Of a stretch of DNA of 64,000 bases, positions 45,352-56,632 are shown piece after piece. Positions within the stretch are counted from its first letter, which is position 1, and every line of letters begins with the position of its first letter. The stretch comes from Leucosporidium creatinivorum (Eukaryota; Basidiomycota; Microbotryomycetes; Leucosporidiales; Leucosporidiaceae), in NCBI GenBank assembly GCA_001600635.1, contig BCKL01000007.1, forward strand, positions 768,303 to 832,302. Direction: 5' to 3'. The position numbers and the translations under genes were made by a program. The notes beneath the pieces were generated by a model. The model did not search any database, was not told the DNA's origin, and saw only the letters and a list, made by a program, of their open reading frames with translations.

Positions 45352-46456
45352 ATGAGTTATCAGTACAGCGACAGCGGATCAGAGAGCGACAACGAGGCTC
45401 CCGAGGTAGTCAGCCTCTCTACCGCCAAACAGGGTCGCCTACAGCAAGACAGGCAAAACGAGCTGCAGGCTCAGCAGTCAGTCTCGCCCTTCGCTTTTCG
45501 CATTTCGCAGCCGAGTGAGAACCCTATAGCTGACTCGACTACACTACAGAGCTGCTCAGGCAAAGAAGGCTAAGAACAAGGCCGCCGACGCCAAGCGCAA
45601 GCAGGCCAAGAAGGGCAAGAGCAAGAGCTTTGAGCAGGACGACGAGGAGGAGGATGCGGAGGAGGACGAAGAGGCAGCAGAGGAGCAGCCTACAGCACCC
45701 ACCGCCAGCTCATCCAAGATCAACTACCTCGACGAATCCCTCTTTGCTTCGGCGGCGGCGCATTACGAGCCCGAGCAGCAACCCGAGGCGGGCAAGGGCA
45801 AGATGGCGGCCAAGCGACTGGCGAGGATGGAACGGCAGGCGAGGAATGCCGCTGCTGCTGAGAGGGCTGCGCAGATTGGTGAAGGTGGTGCTAGGGATGT
45901 TGGGTGAGTCCTCTCGCCTTCCTTCGCGCGGCTACCTCTCTGCTCGGCGCCGAGCTGACCTTCCCCTCCTCAACAGCAACCTCACCCTCCAGCATCTCGC
46001 CACTCCCTCGCACACCTCCCACTCCCTCGCCTCGACCTCTCTCCCCTCGCACACCTCAGCCACCAAATTCCTCACGAACCGCCTCTACTCCAAGAAGCGC
46101 CAACTCGCCGTGCTGGACGCTGGCAAGCCTCGCACATCCGAGGAGTCGGGTCGCAAGCGCAAGAAGAAGGGTGGCATGAGTGCTGAGAGTAAAGCGCTGT
46201 TGGGAATGGGGATCGACGATGGAGCGAAGGACAAGGAGGACGCCGAGGAGAAGGAGAGGAATCGCAAGAGAAGCTTGCTGCTTCAGGCAGAGGGCAAGAG
46301 GAAGTCCGGTGAGTTGGAAACGTTTGCATGAGGTGTACCGAGGAACGACCGCTGACCCTCTCGTCGCCAACAGCCTCCCTCGCTCGGCCACTGGCGTCGG
46401 CTCGGTCGCAGGGCAAGCCCGCCAGTCAGTTTGCCGTCTCGACTAGGACGAGGTAG
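45352..46456 (+). CDS. BUD21: Bud21/Utp16-like nucleolar protein
   Basis: Four exons (45352-45476, 45550-45903, 45977-46308, 46374-46456) give 297 aa. The N-terminus Y-S-D-S-G-S-E-S-D-N-E-A-P-E-V-V-S-L-S is the acidic start plus E-A-P-E-V-V-S motif of Utp16/Bud21 proteins, followed by Lys/Ala-rich helices (K-A-K-N-K-A-A-D-A-K-R-K-Q-A-K-K), an acidic block and a basic segment (S-G-R-K-R-K-K-K-G-G). In yeast Bud21 is a U3 snoRNP/SSU processome component for 18S rRNA maturation. The C-terminus (R-S-Q-G-K-P-A-S-Q-F-A-V) has no known motif. Assignment by N-terminal motif and composition; a different nucleolar protein remains possible. Confidence 0.6.
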
Positions 46457-46706
46457 ACTCTAGTGTAGCGCTACTCGGGGGATGGTGTATGTAAAGCTAG
46501 GGCTCCCTTTCGCATTCACAGCCATCGCGGTCCCTCGAATCGCGAATCTCCGCGCGCTCTCGCTCGCTCTTGCCGCGCTCGAATCAGGTGACAACATGGC
46601 CTCGTCTGCCTTCTATTGCACGACGAGGATATCTCTTGGGGTCCAGTCTGATCTGAGGGGCACATAATATTTCGTAGCACGGTCTGAACGATTCCGTGGA
46701 AGCACT

Positions 46707-48311
46707 TCAAAGCTTCTTGATGCCGACCTGGGCGCCGCGAAGCTTGCTGTAGTAGATGAGCGCGAGCACGACGTCTGTTCGGGGGAGAGCGATGTCAGTG
46801 CGAGTCCCGAGTGTGGAAGAGGGCGACGTACAAGCCTCGAGAAGATCCTTGATGCCGAACAAGAGCGCCTGCGAGAGGACGGCCTTGGTGATCTGAGCTT
46901 GCATGCCCTGCAACATCAACGAAGACGAGATCAGCTCCTCTTCTCCACGCCTGCGAACTACTCGGAGCGCACCTGGTACCATCCCGCAAAGCCATTCTGC
47001 TTGTACTCCTGGCTCAGCACGTCCAACGCTCCCGAGTAGCGCTCCTTCCTCTTCTGCTTGGGCAGCAGCTTCGCCTTCTCGGAGCCGATGGCTGCTTCCT
47101 CGTCGGTGGTAGGTTCGTCTTCGTACTTGGCTTGCAGGCGAGTCTTGGCCATGCTGCGGAAGCGGGCCGAGAGGTCAGCGTCTGAGGCTCGGCGCCGAGC
47201 TTCCGAGAAGAGGCTCACATGTAGGGGTAGGTGACCTGTGGTGGGGGCGAGCGAAGTCAGCATACAATCTCAGACACTCCCGAACGCTCTCAGACGCACC
47301 ACCGTGGCCATCGTCTTGCTCAACGCGCCAATGATGAAAGCCTTGCCCGGGGTCATCTTCTCTCCCTCCTTCAAGAAGGCCGTCTTGAGCCTCTCAAACA
47401 TGCCATACGTGATGGCGGGGTTGATGGTCAAGACGAGGGAGGGCTTGAGGCCCCTCCACAGGCCGGTGATGCCATCGTCGGCGAGGATCTCCTTCAAGGT
47501 GGTGAGGAACGAGACCGACTTGTTGGCCAGCTGCTGGCGCGTCGCGATGACCGAGACGGGGATGGTGAAGAGCTGGGCGAATGCGGCTGCTAGAGCGCCG
47601 AGAGCGAGCTCGGTCCTGGGAGGGTGGAAGACGAGTTCAGCCAAAGCCGAGGCAAGAGATTGAGCGCCGACCTACACCGTGTTGAGCGCCAGGACCGTAG
47701 GGAAGCGCTTGAGGTAGGTCCTCCTCACGATCGTGTACCAGTAAAAGTAGGCGCTGTGGATCGGAAAGTTAGCCCTTCGCACTCGTTACCGCGCATGAAA
47801 GAGCGAAGCGTCTCCGCATCAATCTCATCGCTTTCCAACTCCAACGCCGAAGGGAACTCACAACTGCATGCTGAAAGTGTTGAGCATACTAGCAGCGAAC
47901 CCTCGGTACAGCCCCGACACGCCCTGGGTCTTGAGAATGCGGAAGAGCATCTGACGAGCAGAGACACCCTTGCGAGCCGGCAGCTGGCGAGGGGCTCCGG
48001 GACGCTTGAGCGCCGAAGGGAGCGAGGAAGCTGGTGCGGTGGATGAGGGTGTAGTGCTGGTGGACGAGACGTCGGTTTGGATGCGCGTCTTGATCCTGTA
48101 GCGAGTGAGAGAGGTTTAGCGAGGGAATTCGCTGGACAAGTGGGGAGGGAGAGGTTTAGACGGACGTGTCGAGAGGGTAGCTGTAGCGCATTGCGAGAGT
48201 CAGCTGGAGAATCTAGCGATGCACTCGAGTCCTCACTCACACCACACTGTTGCTCACGATTCCGCCGAGAGCGCCGGCCATGGCCATTCCAAAAGGCGAC
48301 AGGGCTGGCAT
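46707..48311 (-). CDS. ANT1: Peroxisomal adenine nucleotide carrier (mitochondrial carrier family)
   Basis: About 8 exons give roughly 390 aa. It shows the carrier-family triplicate: starts with P-F-G-M-A-M-A-G-A-L-G-G-I-V-S-N; first repeat Y-P-L-D then K-T-R-I-Q; second repeat ends G-L-W-R-G-L-K-P-S-L-V-L-T-I-N-P-A-I-T-Y-G-M-F; third has Y-P-Y-I-M-A-K-T-R-L-Q and G-F-A-G-W-Y-Q-G-M-Q-A-Q-I. The N-P-A-I-T-Y/F and Y-P-x-x-x-A-K-T-R-x-Q patterns with a long loop before the third signature fit the PMP47/Ant1 branch, which imports ATP into peroxisomes for fatty-acid activation. Peroxisomal placement is inferred from family, not from a targeting signal. Confidence 0.85.
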
Positions 48312-48664
48312 GGTGCAGAGAGGATAAAGAAGGGTTGGTGTTGTAGGAGGCTTGTGCTATATGCTCTTGCTGTGCTGTGCTGTGCTCGGTGCCGTGATGT
48401 GAACGAGGAGGATGCAGGAGCGAAACCCGCGTCCGGCACAGAATCTCGAGACTTCGGTAACCTCGAGGCCGGGCTGAGAGCTGCTCATCGCCGAAACTCG
48501 CAATGATTAGGTTAGTACTTGTATTCTAACACAAAGCGCTCGCTGAGCCAACACAAGCCCGTCGCCGAGGTCGGAACCTTCCTTTCGCGCGGACCCCCTC
48601 TTTACCTCAACGCCGAGCAAGGTTGAAAGGTTGTACACGGCGATTGATTATGCCCTTCTCCCGT
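48312..48664 (-). promoter_or_regulatory. Upstream region of the peroxisomal carrier
   Basis: 353 nt between two tandem minus-strand genes. It includes a short TGCTG/TGTGC-type repeat near 48370-48390. No exon chain seen. Confidence 0.4.
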
Positions 48665-50089
48665 CTACACATTGGCGACTTCGCCGAGGTACAGCACTCC
48701 CTCCACTCCTCCCGATACAATGATGGGCTCCTTGGGACTCCAATCGGTCGCGACGACGGTGCCCGTGTGGCCAGGGAGCTGCGAGCGTGAGTGCAGGTCA
48801 GCGAGGCGGCTTGGGAGTAACGATAGAATCTCGAGCTCACCTTGTAACGAATCTCCCCGGTGCTAGCATCCCACACAGTCAATGCTCGGTCGGCTCCTCC
48901 AATCGCGACCATACTGCCTCCGCTACCTTCCTGCGTCGAGTGCTTGCTCCAGCTCGCTTTCCTCAGCAGTCCCTCAAACCCTGCCGGTGCGCCGTAGAAG
49001 CTTCGGATGAGCCTTGGGTGTGCAGCAGGGTTGGCGGCGTTGACGGTCGGCGCGAAGGGCTGCACCGACCAGAGGTGGAGAACCGAGTCCATGGAAGAGG
49101 AGAGCAGGTGGGAGGAGGTCGGGGAGAGGGAGAGGGAGGTGATGGTGTCGGTGTGGGAGCGCAGGGAGTAGGAGATGGCCCGCGAGGTGAGCGAGTAGAC
49201 GTGAATGTCGTTGTCGATGCCGCCGATGAACAGCGACTGGCCGTCCTCTGACCATTTCACCTGGGATAGCACAGAGGTCAGCTTCATCTTCACTAACCTA
49301 CAACACTACAACTCACAGCAGTGATGGGGTACCCCAGCTCGATGGTATCAACAGCCTCCTTCGACTCCTCCGACCAAACGCGCACCGAACCGTCGTCGCT
49401 GGCACTGGCAAACAGACCCTGACCTGCTCCACCACGCTGAATGTCTACGCTGTCGACAATGCCCCGGTGCCCACGGAACCGACGAATGACCTCGCCCGAC
49501 TTGAGGTTGAAGAGGAAGAGGGTGTGGTCGGTCGAGCCTGCGAGCAGGGTGTTGTCCGAGGCGAATGCGATGGAGGTTGGTGCTCCTTTTGGTGTGCGCA
49601 GGATTCCGTAGCTGTAGCAGGGTACAGGGTCAGCCTCTGAGGCGAGCTCGAGACGAGCTCAGAGCAACACGCGCGCCAGCAGCTGCTACAGCTCTCCCTC
49701 AGCGCGCGCTGCCCTCGCCCTCTTTGCTTGCTGTAGCTCACTTGGTGCAGTTGCCGTAGACCTTCCACAGCAGGATCGTCTTGTCCACTCCAGCCGAAGC
49801 AATCGACTCGCCGTCTGGCGAGAACTTGACGTCGAGAATCTCGCCTTGGTGGCCCTGTAGTGAAGGATGATGAGTTGTGGCCGGGTATCTAGACTATCAT
49901 ACTACACACCTGCAAGCACATGATGGGCGCTTGTAGTCCTGATGTCCGCCTGACCGTCTGGATCAGCGCGCCTTTGGAGCTGGCAGCATCGGGGGCTGCT
50001 ACGATGATCTGCTGTAGAGCAGGATCCTCCGCGTCGAGCTTTGTCCGCTTGATGAGGGCTTCCGACTCGGATCCTGGTCGCTTGGACAT
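48665..50089 (-). CDS. U5 snRNP 40 kDa WD40 protein (Cwf17/SNRNP40-like)
   Basis: About 6 exons give roughly 355 aa. The N-terminus M-S-K-R-P-G-S-E followed by [13 protein letters not shown] matches the conserved leader of SNRNP40/Cwf17. WD40 repeats are clear: [73 protein letters not shown], then G-H-T-G-T-V-V. D-N-D-I and H-T-D-T-I-T-S-L are strongly diagnostic. It is a spliceosome component, apt in so intron-rich a genome. Start at 50089 is preferred over an in-frame ATG at 50134 because conservation begins at M-S-K-R. Confidence 0.92.
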
Positions 50090-50416
50090 GGTGATGACTG
50101 AAAGAGACGAGAAGAGGGGGAGGGAAAGCAGCAAGTTGCAAGTGGGCGCGCCGCTCTGGGTTGGCTCTCTTCACGACCGCTCGCTGTAGCGCATTCGGCG
50201 GCCTCAGCCGTAGCGGGGAGCACGTGCGGCTCTGCTATGCCATGCCCGCTCCCAGGTTGTTCCGAGTCGAGCTGTACAGATTTAGGCCTCCGCTTCGCTT
50301 CTCACACCTCTCAGGCTATACAGAAGGCTCGCTGCTTGGAATCGAAGCTAGCTAGGTAAAGCTACAGAGGCAATGCACACACAACATGTCAAGTCACAAA
50401 AACCACTACGCTCTAG

Positions 50417-52177
50417 TTACACCAACCTCTCAACCTTCTCCTTCTCCTTGCCCAGCTGACTCGCCTGAGCTTGTCCCATCTTGCCCGCCCTCGCCGCATC
50501 CAGCCAATCCCCCAACAGTAAGCACGTCTGGCTGCCGAGCTCGTACATGCCGTCGCTCTTCTCGGTGAACATCTCGACGTGCGCCTTGATCTCGTCCGAG
50601 GCGTGCGAGTTGGTGTTGGGAGTGAAGCAGGCGCGGATGGGGGCGGTGTGAGGGAGGAGGCAGAAGGTTCGTTCGTTGGCGTTGGAGGCGGTGGGAGGGA
50701 GGAGAGTGTAGAAACTGCGAAGGACAACGGAGAGGTCAGCTCGGCGCTCAGAGGAAAGGAAAAGCGGCGAGGACAGCGTGTGAAGTGCACAGCAAGCACT
50801 CCTCGCTTCCTCCCATGTCAAGTCTGCCTGTATGAGAGCTCACCAATGGAATCCAACGCCCTTCTCGGAAGCCTGCACGAGCTCCTCCGTCCGCCTCTCC
50901 AACTCGGTCGTCTTCCAGAGCTCACCCACAAAACTGAGATGACTCGTCGCCCAGTTGACGTGTTGCTGGATCGTCTCGCGGTTGTAGTAGGCCGCTCCCG
51001 CAGCTCCGACTGCCCCTGCCGCCGCTGCTAGGCTGGCGACTGTCGAGAATGACAGCCATGAAGACTTGGCGGCGGGCTTGTTGGCGGTCGCAGCAACCTC
51101 GGTCTGCTCCTTGCTGGCGGAGCGAGATGTCGAGGCCGAGGTGGAGGACATGGGGGCGGCGGGTGGTGTGGTAGTACCGCTTGAGCCGGTCGCCGACTTC
51201 CAGATTCCGTAGCCTACGCCGAGGGCAGACAGTGCGGCTTGACCTTGCGATGCGAATCCAATGGCCTTGTCAAAAGTGTTCTGTGGCGTGGAGAAGGGTC
51301 AGAGAAGCCTTCTAGAGCGTGTGACAGTGGGAGAGACCGAACTTTGAAGACGGCGGGGTGCAGGCCGAGGAAGGGAGAATCGTAGGCGATGACGCCGAGG
51401 ATGGGCAGAGCGTCGGAGCTGAGCGTAGATAGTACAGTGTCGGCGATGACCAGCCCTCCCATCCTGTTCAGCAAGAGCGATGAGCGGGTGAGCGAAGCGC
51501 CGAGCAGTCTCGGAGTCAGCTTACGAGTGACCTAGCAGCACGACTCTGACGGGACCGGTACCCCTGTATGCACTTTTCCGCTCTGCTACAAGCGTGGTGA
51601 GCCAAGCTACATGGTTGTCGACTGTAGTAGGGAGGTGGCGCGCAAGGCGAAGGGCCGTCAGCTTTCTCCGCCTGTACGATGAGTCTAAGGCAGCAGGAGC
51701 ACCTACCAGCAGCTACTAGCTCTCCCCTAGTATCGTAAGGAGGATAGACGACCGCCTGCACCTCGACGCGAGGCTGCGCTTGCGAGAGGATGTGTTGAAC
51801 ACGAGCTGGGAACTCGCCGAACGTGTCGGCTGTCGCGGTGCAGAGGTGGTGAGCTACAGTCTAGCTGGTCACAGAGAATCGGACTAACCCCCGCCCTTGA
51901 AACCATGGAGAAAGATCAACAACAGCAGCTCCTCAGGCATCCTCGCCTTGACGTCGCGAAAGGTGGGGTAATTGAGTACAGGCTCGTAGCAGGGTGGGAG
52001 AGCTGCAGCGTAGCCGTGAAAGCTGCTGTAGGTGACCGGAAGGGCGAGACTGCGAGTTGACGAGAGGGACGTAGAAGGGCAACCTTCGCCCGCTCGCTCC
52101 TTGGCTCCGTCCTCAGCTTTCGTCTTTGCTCGCTCGACTCGCTTCGCCTCTCGTACAGCTAAATTCAACTGAGCCAC
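50417..52177 (-). CDS. Lipase-like alpha/beta hydrolase (DUF676/PGAP1-like type)
   Basis: About 7 exons give roughly 440 aa. The fold is marked by L-I-F-L-H-G-F-K-G-G-G (oxyanion region), the Y-P-P-Y-D-T-R-G strand, and the nucleophile elbow L-G-H-S-M-G-G with L-V-I-A-D-T following. A Ser/Ala-rich linker leads to a hydrophobic stretch (A-A-A-A-G-A-V-G-A-A-G-A-A-Y-Y), possibly membrane-attached, and a C-terminal domain with R-T-F-C-L-L-P and H-V-E-M-F; the latter may hold the catalytic His. Proteins of this shape are common, uncharacterised fungal serine hydrolases. Likely substrate: an ester or lipid; cannot be named. Confidence 0.78.
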
Positions 52178-52411
52178 ATCTCAGTACCTCCCACTCGCCG
52201 CTCAAAGTTCTCCCTACGTCGCTGCTGGTCTCGTGGAAGCTGAGCTCGGACGCGTGACGGCTGCTCTTCGCGCTCGCTCGTCGCTGGAAAGGTGAGACGT
52301 TGCTACGAGGAGAGCATGAGGTCCACGCTGACCGACCACTTGCGTGTTACAGCTCCTCCTCAGCCCTCCTCCCATCCCGCGCTCTCCTCGTCCGCCTCCT
52401 CGTCGCTCGCC

Positions 52412-53568
52412 ATGGTCCCTACTCTTCCACCCGAGATCACCGACCGCATCATCGAGCTCGTCAGGGAACATCTTTACGACCCGATGGCTCCGGCTGCTGC
52501 CTGTGCGCTGGTGTGCAGGAGCTGGCTGCCAGCTGCTCGCCGATCGCTCCACCGCTGCCTGGACGTCGCTGGCGAGGAGTTCCTGAAGTCCGTAGGCGGC
52601 GCGTACATGCCTATGCGCTGTATCATGGGAACCCGTCACCTGGCGCACCTCGTTACCGAGGCAGGCATCTTGCCCTTCGGCTACGGCGCCGAGTCGGGCG
52701 AGGCGAGGTTGACACGTCTCGACACCGAGCATTGCCTCCCCTCGTTGCAGGTGCTCGCCGTCGGCGTTCAGTGCACCAATCTCACGACGTTGCGGCTGGA
52801 AACTTACGCTGGGCTACTCTCGACTGGCTCGTCAAGACCTGCGCCCGTCCACCCATCGCTTTCACGTCTCTCATTCGCCTCTTCCTCTGCTCCTCCACGA
52901 GTGCCACCTATGCCCGCGTGCAGATCCCCGCAGACGAGCTTCCTATTGGCATCAACGAGTTCCTGGCCGCCATACCGACCCTGGAAGCTTTGAGTTTGGA
53001 AGGCTTCGGCATTGCTACGGATCTCGTCCTCCCCTCGTCCTGCACACGCTTCATCGTCGCGCTGCCTTTCGTCGACGTGAAGCGATCCAAGTCTTTGTCC
53101 TTGTGGACAGCTCGCCACTTCCTCACACGCGCTGTCAGCCTTCATTCCCCGCCCGCCACCTCCCAACTTCGCAAGCTCAGCCTCGGCTACTTTGACGTCG
53201 TCTCGAGTGAGGCGAGAGCCATCGAAACAGTTCTCACTGTCTGCACACACCTCCAGGAACTGCGCCTGCCTGGGTGCGAAGTCGACCTCGGTAGCTGGAG
53301 CTCGCCCACCGTCGACCATGGCCGACTTGAGGCGCTGGACATCACTCGCTCCCTCCCCATCGACCTCGACGTGCTTTCTGCGACTGGTGAATCTGCAGAC
53401 TTGATTGCAGAGGGCATCCTCGACTACCTGCAGGACGGTAGACGCTCGGGAAGGCTTCGCGCGCTGGAGATGAGGCTCGATGGACATTGGGATGAGGAGA
53501 CGATTCGCGACGTCTGCGCCGAGCGTAGGATCTGGCTGAACGGAAAGCCTGCTCGCGTGCCCGAGTAG
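52412..53568 (+). CDS. F-box-like protein with a frame break
   Basis: The N-terminus L-P-P-E-I-T-D-R-I-I-E-L-V then A-L-V-C-R-S-W-L-P-A-A-R-R is an F-box-like helix pair. Leucine-rich sequence follows (L-T-T-L-R-L-E-T and L-E-A-L-S-L-E-G-F). An intron in the 5' UTR (about 52290-52350, GTGAGA...GTTACAG) supports the ATG at 52412. Near 52800 the frame must shift to continue from T-L-R-L-E-T to A-T-L-D-W-L-V-K-T-C; I find no GT-AG intron giving the needed length, so this is a frameshift in the gene or in the assembly. The rest is intact to the stop. F-box proteins recruit targets to SCF ubiquitin ligases; target unknown. Confidence 0.6.
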
Positions 53569-53876
53569 AGCAGACGATCAAGGTGAGCTGTTCGTCTAGC
53601 TTCGGCGCCTCTCGTTCTTTCGCTGAGTTCGCTCTTTCGCAGGTTGCGCCACTGCTCCGAGGAGACGAGGACGTGTGCTGTACGTGGATGTGTGCGCCTG
53701 CTGAAACTTCCTTTGCTTGCTGTGAGACATCAACCCAGTCGAAGTGAGAGCTGTGAGGGCGAAGCGAGCCTTTCGCGGGGCATCGCCGGGGACAGACAGA
53801 AACGGGCGAGGTGGGAACGACAAGTTACTGCTTAGCACTGACTAACAAAATGAGTGGTACACCGGCGGCTCCTCCC

Positions 53877-55579
53877 CTATATCCTCATCGGCAGCGTGAA
53901 AGACGGCTCAGCCGGCAGCGGTTTCGAAAGAGGCTTGCCGCCGACCTGAACATACGAGACGGGAGGGCTCGACGAGACGGGCGTCATGGGAAGTGAAGAG
54001 CAAGTGCTACCTCCCGACTCGCTCTCCAGCTCGATGTCCTCCTTCCGCGAGAGCTCGACTGCGACGACGACTCCATCGGCGACCGACTGGCGAAGGGAAT
54101 CGCTCCTCTCTGCGCGCTCGTCGTGGCGGCGCGAGTATCTGCAAGAAAGGGGGATGAGCGCTTTGACTAGACTCGGACATCTCTCTACTCACCTCCAGCG
54201 CCTCCTCGGGCGAGCAGTCGAGGGAGCGGCCTCGAGCACCCACGTCTCGGGGTCGCTCGATCCAGGTATGCGAAGCTTGCACTCGGCTGCCGACTTCTTG
54301 AGCGCCTCGATCTTCTTTGCCCGTTTTGCCTTCTCCTCTGCTGAGCGAGTCGAGTACGATTCCGGGTCGCGAGGGTTGCGAAGGGCGATGCGAGGGTTTT
54401 CCCCGAGCTCAGCGGCGATGGAAAGAGCGTATCGAAGGTCGAGCGGTATGACGGTGTTACTGGGTGGGGTCCTCGCGAGTTGCCGAGTAAGGAAAGTCGT
54501 AAGTCGAGAGGTGACGGCCTCGGCATGGGTGGTCCAAAGCATCGGTGCCGCGCCGTCGAGCAGCTCGTATTCGAGGTCTACTGAGCCAGTGAAGCTGCCA
54601 CGCGCCGCGTCGACCTCATCCTCGGTGAAAGCGTAGGCACAGTCTCCCTATAGCATATTCAGTCGGTCAGTCATGACGCACGAGCGCAGTGGCGAGCGAG
54701 AAACGAACATGGACGATGAGAACGGGGACCGACACCTTCCCGACGACCTCTGGTGTGAGCTTGCTCGGCTGTGGATGGTTGGAAAGTCAGCGGTCGTCGG
54801 GATGAGCTGTGTAGTGTCCACCCACCCAATGCACGTTGTTCATAAGCTCGTAGCCCGCCGGCGCCGTCTTCGGGTGGTAGCGCCGAACCATCACCGAGAA
54901 GGCGTCGTCGATCCTTTCCACATGCTCAGGCGCCACCTCGCCTCCCGTCAAGGAATGTCCCAGGCCAGCGAGCGCCTCCTCGTAGTCTTCAATGTCCTTT
55001 GGCGTGAGCCAACTCCGATCGAGGTCCCTGCGAGTCGCCGAGAGGTCAACGCCGAGCCTCGCAACTGCAAGCGACAGGCTGGACTCACTCGAAGCTGTTG
55101 ATGGCGCTTGGAGTGCCAAATATACCACAAATTCCAGCGAATGCCAGTCCTGCTACCTGTTGCGGGAAGAGGACCGCGAACTCGACGGCGACTCGGAAGG
55201 CGACAAAACCGGGGGCGAAGATGAATGATGGTGGGAGTTGGAGAGCTTCCATGGCGAAGGCGACATCGGCGCAAGCTACATTATTGTCGTAAGATGGTTT
55301 GACTTCGTTCTTTGTCCGTCCTTGAGAGCGCAGGTCTAGGCAGACGATGTTGAACTTGGACCGAAGTACTGGGTCGCGGGCTTGGGGTGCACGAGAGGTA
55401 ATGTCGCACAGCAGAGGTGAAAGGATGATAAGAGTGGGCTTGATGGACCTGGGCGACGTGGGAGATGGAGAGCTGGGTTGCGGGTTGTCGAGCGTGTCGC
55501 GTTGCTCGTGGGGCGCTTGGAGAGCAGGCAGCAGCTCGTAGAACATGTGCACCGCTCCGGGAAGGCTGAGGTAAGGCAT
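53877..55579 (-). CDS. Alpha/beta-hydrolase-fold protein lacking catalytic residues
   Basis: About 5 exons. The core fold is visible: L-I-I-L-S-P-L-L-C-D, F-N-I-V-C-L-D-L-R-S-Q-G-R-T after strand 4, V-P-V-L-I-V-H-G-D near the end. But where hydrolases read G-H-S-x-G-G this protein reads F-A-P-G-F-V-A, and where the catalytic His should be it reads D-G-A-A-P-M-L. Both nucleophile and base are absent, so it is probably a non-catalytic member or has shifted chemistry. The C-terminal third is a charged, Ser-rich extension (R-Y-S-R-R-H-D-E-R, E-D-I-E-L-E-S-E-S-G-G-S) not typical of the family. Neighbouring genes give no functional hint. Confidence 0.7.
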
Positions 55580-56632
55580 GCTGTACTCGACTGGGCGTTC
55601 GAGAGAGTCGAAGAGTGCAGAGCAAGCGCAAGAGACGAGAGAAAGAGGCAGAAGGTCGAAAGGAAGATCAGGCCGAGGGCGGGGTCGGAGACAGCTGCCT
55701 CCAGGCTACAATTTGGAAGCTGTATCACGGCCTTAACAGGCCCTGGGTGTGGTGTTGAATTCAGCGCCGACCATCGGAGCAGCCTCCGCAGGCAACTTGG
55801 AGCACCAGCCCAGGCTTTCTCATCTCGGCCGCCTTCCCAACCGGGCAGGCGCAGAAAGTCGAGCACTTTATCGACTCGCCTGCAAGGCCAGCTCACCCTG
55901 CACATCTTTACTTTCGGCGCTGCCAGCGACCGAGGTCGATCCCGGAGGAAAGAGGGTGCAAAAATTGGTGGGAAAGGGGGAAAGGACTCGGAGGGGCTGG
56001 AGGCATCAACCGCCGAGATGTTCAAGAGGGGAGGGATCGGCAGGGGGAAGGGGAGTCGTCGAGCGCGCGATTCAAATCGAAGGGCTCACCGCTCGCAACA
56101 GCGAGAGAAGCTGCAGGGAGCTCGCTCGCCTTTCCCAATCTCGGGGCTGCTTCGCCGAGGCCGTCCTTGAGCTCGCATAGACGAACTTAGCGCTGTGATA
56201 GCAAGCATAGGTGCATCTCGATCTGCCGACAAAAGCTGTGGCCCTCACCGTGGTCCACACGAGGCGTAGGGGTGCGCCGAAGAGGGCTCGGCGATGAGCA
56301 GTAGTCGGGGAGAGAAGTTGTGGGCTTTGACTCGGCAGAGAGAGGTCCCCAGAATGTTTCTCAGATGTACATAGTACTACAACGAGGCTCTCCATTGCTA
56401 CAGATAGCCAGAAGCGAGGCTCTCTCACCTCGGCGCAGAGTCGGAGCGGGGCTGCAGTCGATCACGGGCGCCGAAATACTCTGCAGGAGGCTCAGATTTA
56501 TTTTAGCTGCCTTATAACCTCTGAAGGACTTCTGTAGGGTGCCCGACCTCATCAGCGAACTTGGACTTTGCGGCTTCTCAAAATCTCGCTGAGAGTCTCT
56601 CCTCGACTCCAACCACAATCAAGGGTCTTAGC
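55580..56632. other. Gene-free stretch between divergent genes
   Basis: About 1.05 kb between the starts of the hydrolase-like gene (-) and the Nop4-like gene (+). Long open frames occur on both strands but share no family motif or splice pattern, and they look like GC-driven chance. Promoters of both genes must lie here. Confidence 0.45.

Noticed and set aside
55336-56170. Overlapping long open frames on both strands upstream of the Nop4-like gene
   Set aside because: Neither has protein motifs; overlap on both strands is typical of GC-rich noncoding sequence.
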